DNA of 43,037 nt, taken from the NCBI GenBank assembly GCA_934119955.1, contig CAKOSZ010000011.1, positions 1-43,037 on the forward strand, read 5' to 3'. The DNA is from an uncultured Bacilli bacterium. Lineage in GTDB: Bacteria; Bacillota_I; Bacilli_A; RF39; UBA660. Positions 41,835 through 43,037 of this stretch are shown here, one piece after another. Numbering within the stretch: position 1 is the stretch's first letter; every line of letters starts with the position of its first letter. The notes beneath the pieces are model-generated. The model saw only the letters and a list, made by a program, of their open reading frames with translations. It searched no databases and was not told where the DNA came from. The position numbers were made by a program, and so were the translations under genes.

Positions 41835-42059
41835 ATGAGTAAGTATGAACCATTATGGAAGTATTTAAAAGATAATAATAAGGAAAATTATAAATTATCT
41901 TATGAAGAAATCAAAAACATTATAGGATTTGAAATAGATCATTCATTTTTAACTTACAAGAAAGAAGCAAAAGAATTTGGATATGAAGTCGGTAAAATAT
42001 CTATGAAAGAAAAGACAGTGATTTTCAATAAGAAAAATTACAATTTATCGTTATGTTAA
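41835..42059 (+). CDS. Small conserved protein, unknown function (DUF7662-like)
   Basis: A 74-residue soluble protein that opens MSKYEPLWKYL and has LSYEEIKNIIGFEIDHSFL and KISMKEKTVIF. I recall this pattern (start S-K-Y-x-P-L-W-x-Y-L, then F-x-x-I-x-x-I-x-G, ending x-V-x-F) from a widespread small family in Firmicutes, possibly DUF7662, but the number is from memory. Its function is unknown and often annotated as hypothetical. AGGAGG lies seven bases before the ATG. It sits in an accessory stretch with small regulators. Confidence 0.65.
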   Translation: MSKYEPLWKYLKDNNKENYKLSYEEIKNIIGFEIDHSFLTYKKEAKEFGYEVGKISMKEKTVIFNKKNYNLSLC

Positions 42060-42065
42060 AAAGCA

Positions 42066-42094
42066 TTGCTTGCGGCAACGGCTATTTTTATAAT
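42066..42094 (+). promoter_or_regulatory. Promoter of the XRE-type regulator
   Basis: TTGCTT, a 17-bp spacer and TATAAT. Confidence 0.45.
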
Positions 42095-42126
42095 AAACTG
42101 AATTTGATGAAAGGAGAAAGTGTATT

Positions 42127-42642
42127 ATGTTAAAAGATAATTTAAAAATATTAAGAAAAAATAAAGGACTTTCACAAGAAGAATTAAGCATCAAATTACA
42201 TGTTGTTAGACAAACAGTTTCAAAATGGGAATCAGGTTTATCTGTACCAGATGCTGAAATGTTAATGACTATATCAGAAATATTAGAAACACCCGTTAGT
42301 GAAATTTTAGGTGAAAGTATAGAAGAAAAAGAAAAAAATGATTTAAAAGTAATATCAGAAAAGTTAGAAGTCATTAATGAACAATTAGCAATGAAACAAA
42401 AGCAAAAAAGAAAAATGTTAGTTAATACATTAATAGTTGCTGATGTATGTTTAATAATATTATTTATCTTATTAGCAATATTAGGAAGTCCATATCAATC
42501 ATGGGATTATAGTGATCCAGAGTGGTCAGTAATTGGAACTTTATGGCATTCGTTTGAATGGGTATATTTCAAAGTAGCTCCACTTATGGTTATTGTTATA
42601 ACAGCAATACTTGGAATAATATTTGTTAAAAGAAATAAATAA
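42127..42642 (+). CDS. XRE-family transcriptional regulator with membrane tail
   Basis: The N-terminal 65 residues are a Cro/C1-type helix-turn-helix (NLKILRKNKGLSQEELSIKL, HVVRQTVSKWESGLSVPD). A short charged linker with a Lys-rich segment (KQKQKRKM) follows. Two hydrophobic helices (VADVCLIILFILLAIL; VAPLMVIVITAILGIIFV) then place the C-terminus at the membrane, with the segment between them outside. Such membrane-tethered XRE regulators are common in Firmicutes; their signals are mostly unknown. AGGAGA lies before the start. The gene is 36 bases before a DUF3781 gene. Confidence 0.88.
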   Translation: MLKDNLKILRKNKGLSQEELSIKLHVVRQTVSKWESGLSVPDAEMLMTISEILETPVSEILGESIEEKEKNDLKVISEKLEVINEQLAMKQKQKRKMLVNTLIVADVCLIILFILLAILGSPYQSWDYSDPEWSVIGTLWHSFEWVYFKVAPLMVIVITAILGIIFVKRNK

Positions 42643-42678
42643 TAAATAATAAATTACAATTTATGGAGTTGATAATAA

Positions 42679-42924
42679 ATGAATAAAGAAATATTATTAT
42701 CTAATATAGGTAAAATTCATACTACCAAAATGGGTATTGATAGAATTAAGAGAAATCTTAAATTAGATACTAATGATGTAGTTAATTATTGTAAAAATAA
42801 AGTATTAGATAAAGATTGTAATATATATAAACAAGGCAAGAACTGGTATTGTGAAATTGATAATATAAAGATAACTATTAACTCATATAGTTATACAATT
42901 ATTACAGCACATACTATTAAATAA
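42679..42924 (+). CDS. DUF3781-family small protein
   Basis: An 81-residue soluble protein of the DUF3781 family, unknown function. The family layout is visible: an N-terminal helix with KIHTTKMGIDRIKRNL, VVNYCKNKVLD, the core YKQGKNWYCEIDNIKITINS and the end SYTIITAHTIK. GGAG sits before the ATG. DUF3781 genes are often next to small transcription factors, as here, but no role is known. Confidence 0.75.
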   Translation: MNKEILLSNIGKIHTTKMGIDRIKRNLKLDTNDVVNYCKNKVLDKDCNIYKQGKNWYCEIDNIKITINSYSYTIITAHTIK

Positions 42925-42963
42925 ATTAGAATTTAATAATTTAAAAAAATTCATTAAAAGATA

Positions 42964-42994
42964 TTGACTCTCCCCTTAGAGTAGGTTGTATAAA
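42964..42994 (+). promoter_or_regulatory. MerR-type promoter/operator
   Basis: TTGACT and TATAAA are 19 bp apart, the long spacer typical of MerR-controlled promoters. ACTCT-CCCCTT-AGAGT (42967-42982) is the dyad between them. The regulator gene begins 19 nt downstream, so autoregulation is likely. Confidence 0.75.
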
Positions 42995-43013
42995 TAATTT
43001 GAGGAGGCAAGAT

Positions 43014-43037
43014 ATGTATAAAATAGGAGATTTTTCT
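43014..43037 (+). CDS. MerR-family regulator, N-terminal fragment
   Basis: Only eight codons are in the window: MYKIGDFS. This matches the opening of MerR-type regulators (M-x-I-G-x-F-S), which bind the dyad in a long-spacer promoter. GAGGAGG lies at the proper distance, and a MerR-type promoter stands directly upstream. Its ligand cannot be known from this fragment. Confidence 0.7.

Noticed and set aside
1..43037. Mycoplasma-type genetic code (TGA = Trp)
   Set aside because: TGA ends many well-defined genes (for example in ATGA overlaps at 3712, 4887, 24299, 38416, 39081), and conserved Trp positions are TGG, so the standard code applies.
1..43037. CRISPR array or Cas gene near the twin-HEPN gene
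   Set aside because: No regularly spaced repeats or Cas1/Cas2-like frames were seen. Two Rx4H motifs alone do not make a Cas13.

Overview
The window is AT-rich chromosomal DNA from a walled, low-GC Firmicute. AGGAGG Shine-Dalgarno sites, a T-box leader, a DnaB/DnaD-type primosome protein, RbgA, RNase J, MraY/FtsW and a class III ribonucleotide reductase all point to Bacilli-like or Tenericutes-like uncultured gut bacteria. TGA is used as a stop (many ATGA overlaps) and Trp is TGG, so this is not the Mycoplasma code. The anaerobic reductase NrdDG implies life without oxygen. Species-level assignment is not possible from sequence reading alone.

Layout. 1-1350: the tail of a probable recombinase, then rbgA. 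1389-7079: an operon of alpha/beta hydrolase, membrane-anchored murF, ddl, gpmI and a small secreted protein with a two-helix C-terminal module. 7080-10042: an RNase J homologue with a degraded metal site, then rmuC. 10043-10428: an orphan promoter/ORF remnant/terminator. 10429-15530: two large cell-surface genes, a GH73-type glucosaminidase and a TasA-like N-terminus carrying two repeated domains. 15675-18613: nrdDG. 18580-20129: a DUF192 gene diverging from a RelA/SpoT-fold gene with a small partner. 20183-27486: ftsK, an unknown membrane protein, dnaB, and two surface proteins that share a near-identical 258-bp 3' end. 27483-29482: T-box and thrS. 29486-31460: two divergent HAD-type genes with overlapping -35 elements. 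31554-35220: mraY, a transglutaminase-like protein and ftsW (minus strand). 35297-37227: a twin-HEPN protein and a small unknown. 37239-40219: a TrmH-type methyltransferase, rimM, trmD, an unknown, a VanZ-like gene and secG. 40277-43037: an accessory stretch with a structured-RNA candidate, a fused and truncated AbiE gene, small regulators and the start of a MerR gene.

Themes. Cell-wall synthesis recurs (murF, ddl, mraY, ftsW, glucosaminidase), as do RNA and translation maturation and DNA segregation/repair. Most promoters lie directly against their genes, with a -10 box 15-24 nt before the start codon, so mRNA leaders are very short.

The best candidates for undescribed biology are: (1) the family of three secreted proteins ending in a Cys-flanked two-helix pilin-like module; (2) the RelA/SpoT-fold gene with its tightly coupled partner; (3) the twin Rx4H HEPN protein; (4) a Shine-Dalgarno site apparently brought to its start codon by an intervening hairpin at 32635-32682. 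All calls come from reading the sequence; no database search or folding program was run.
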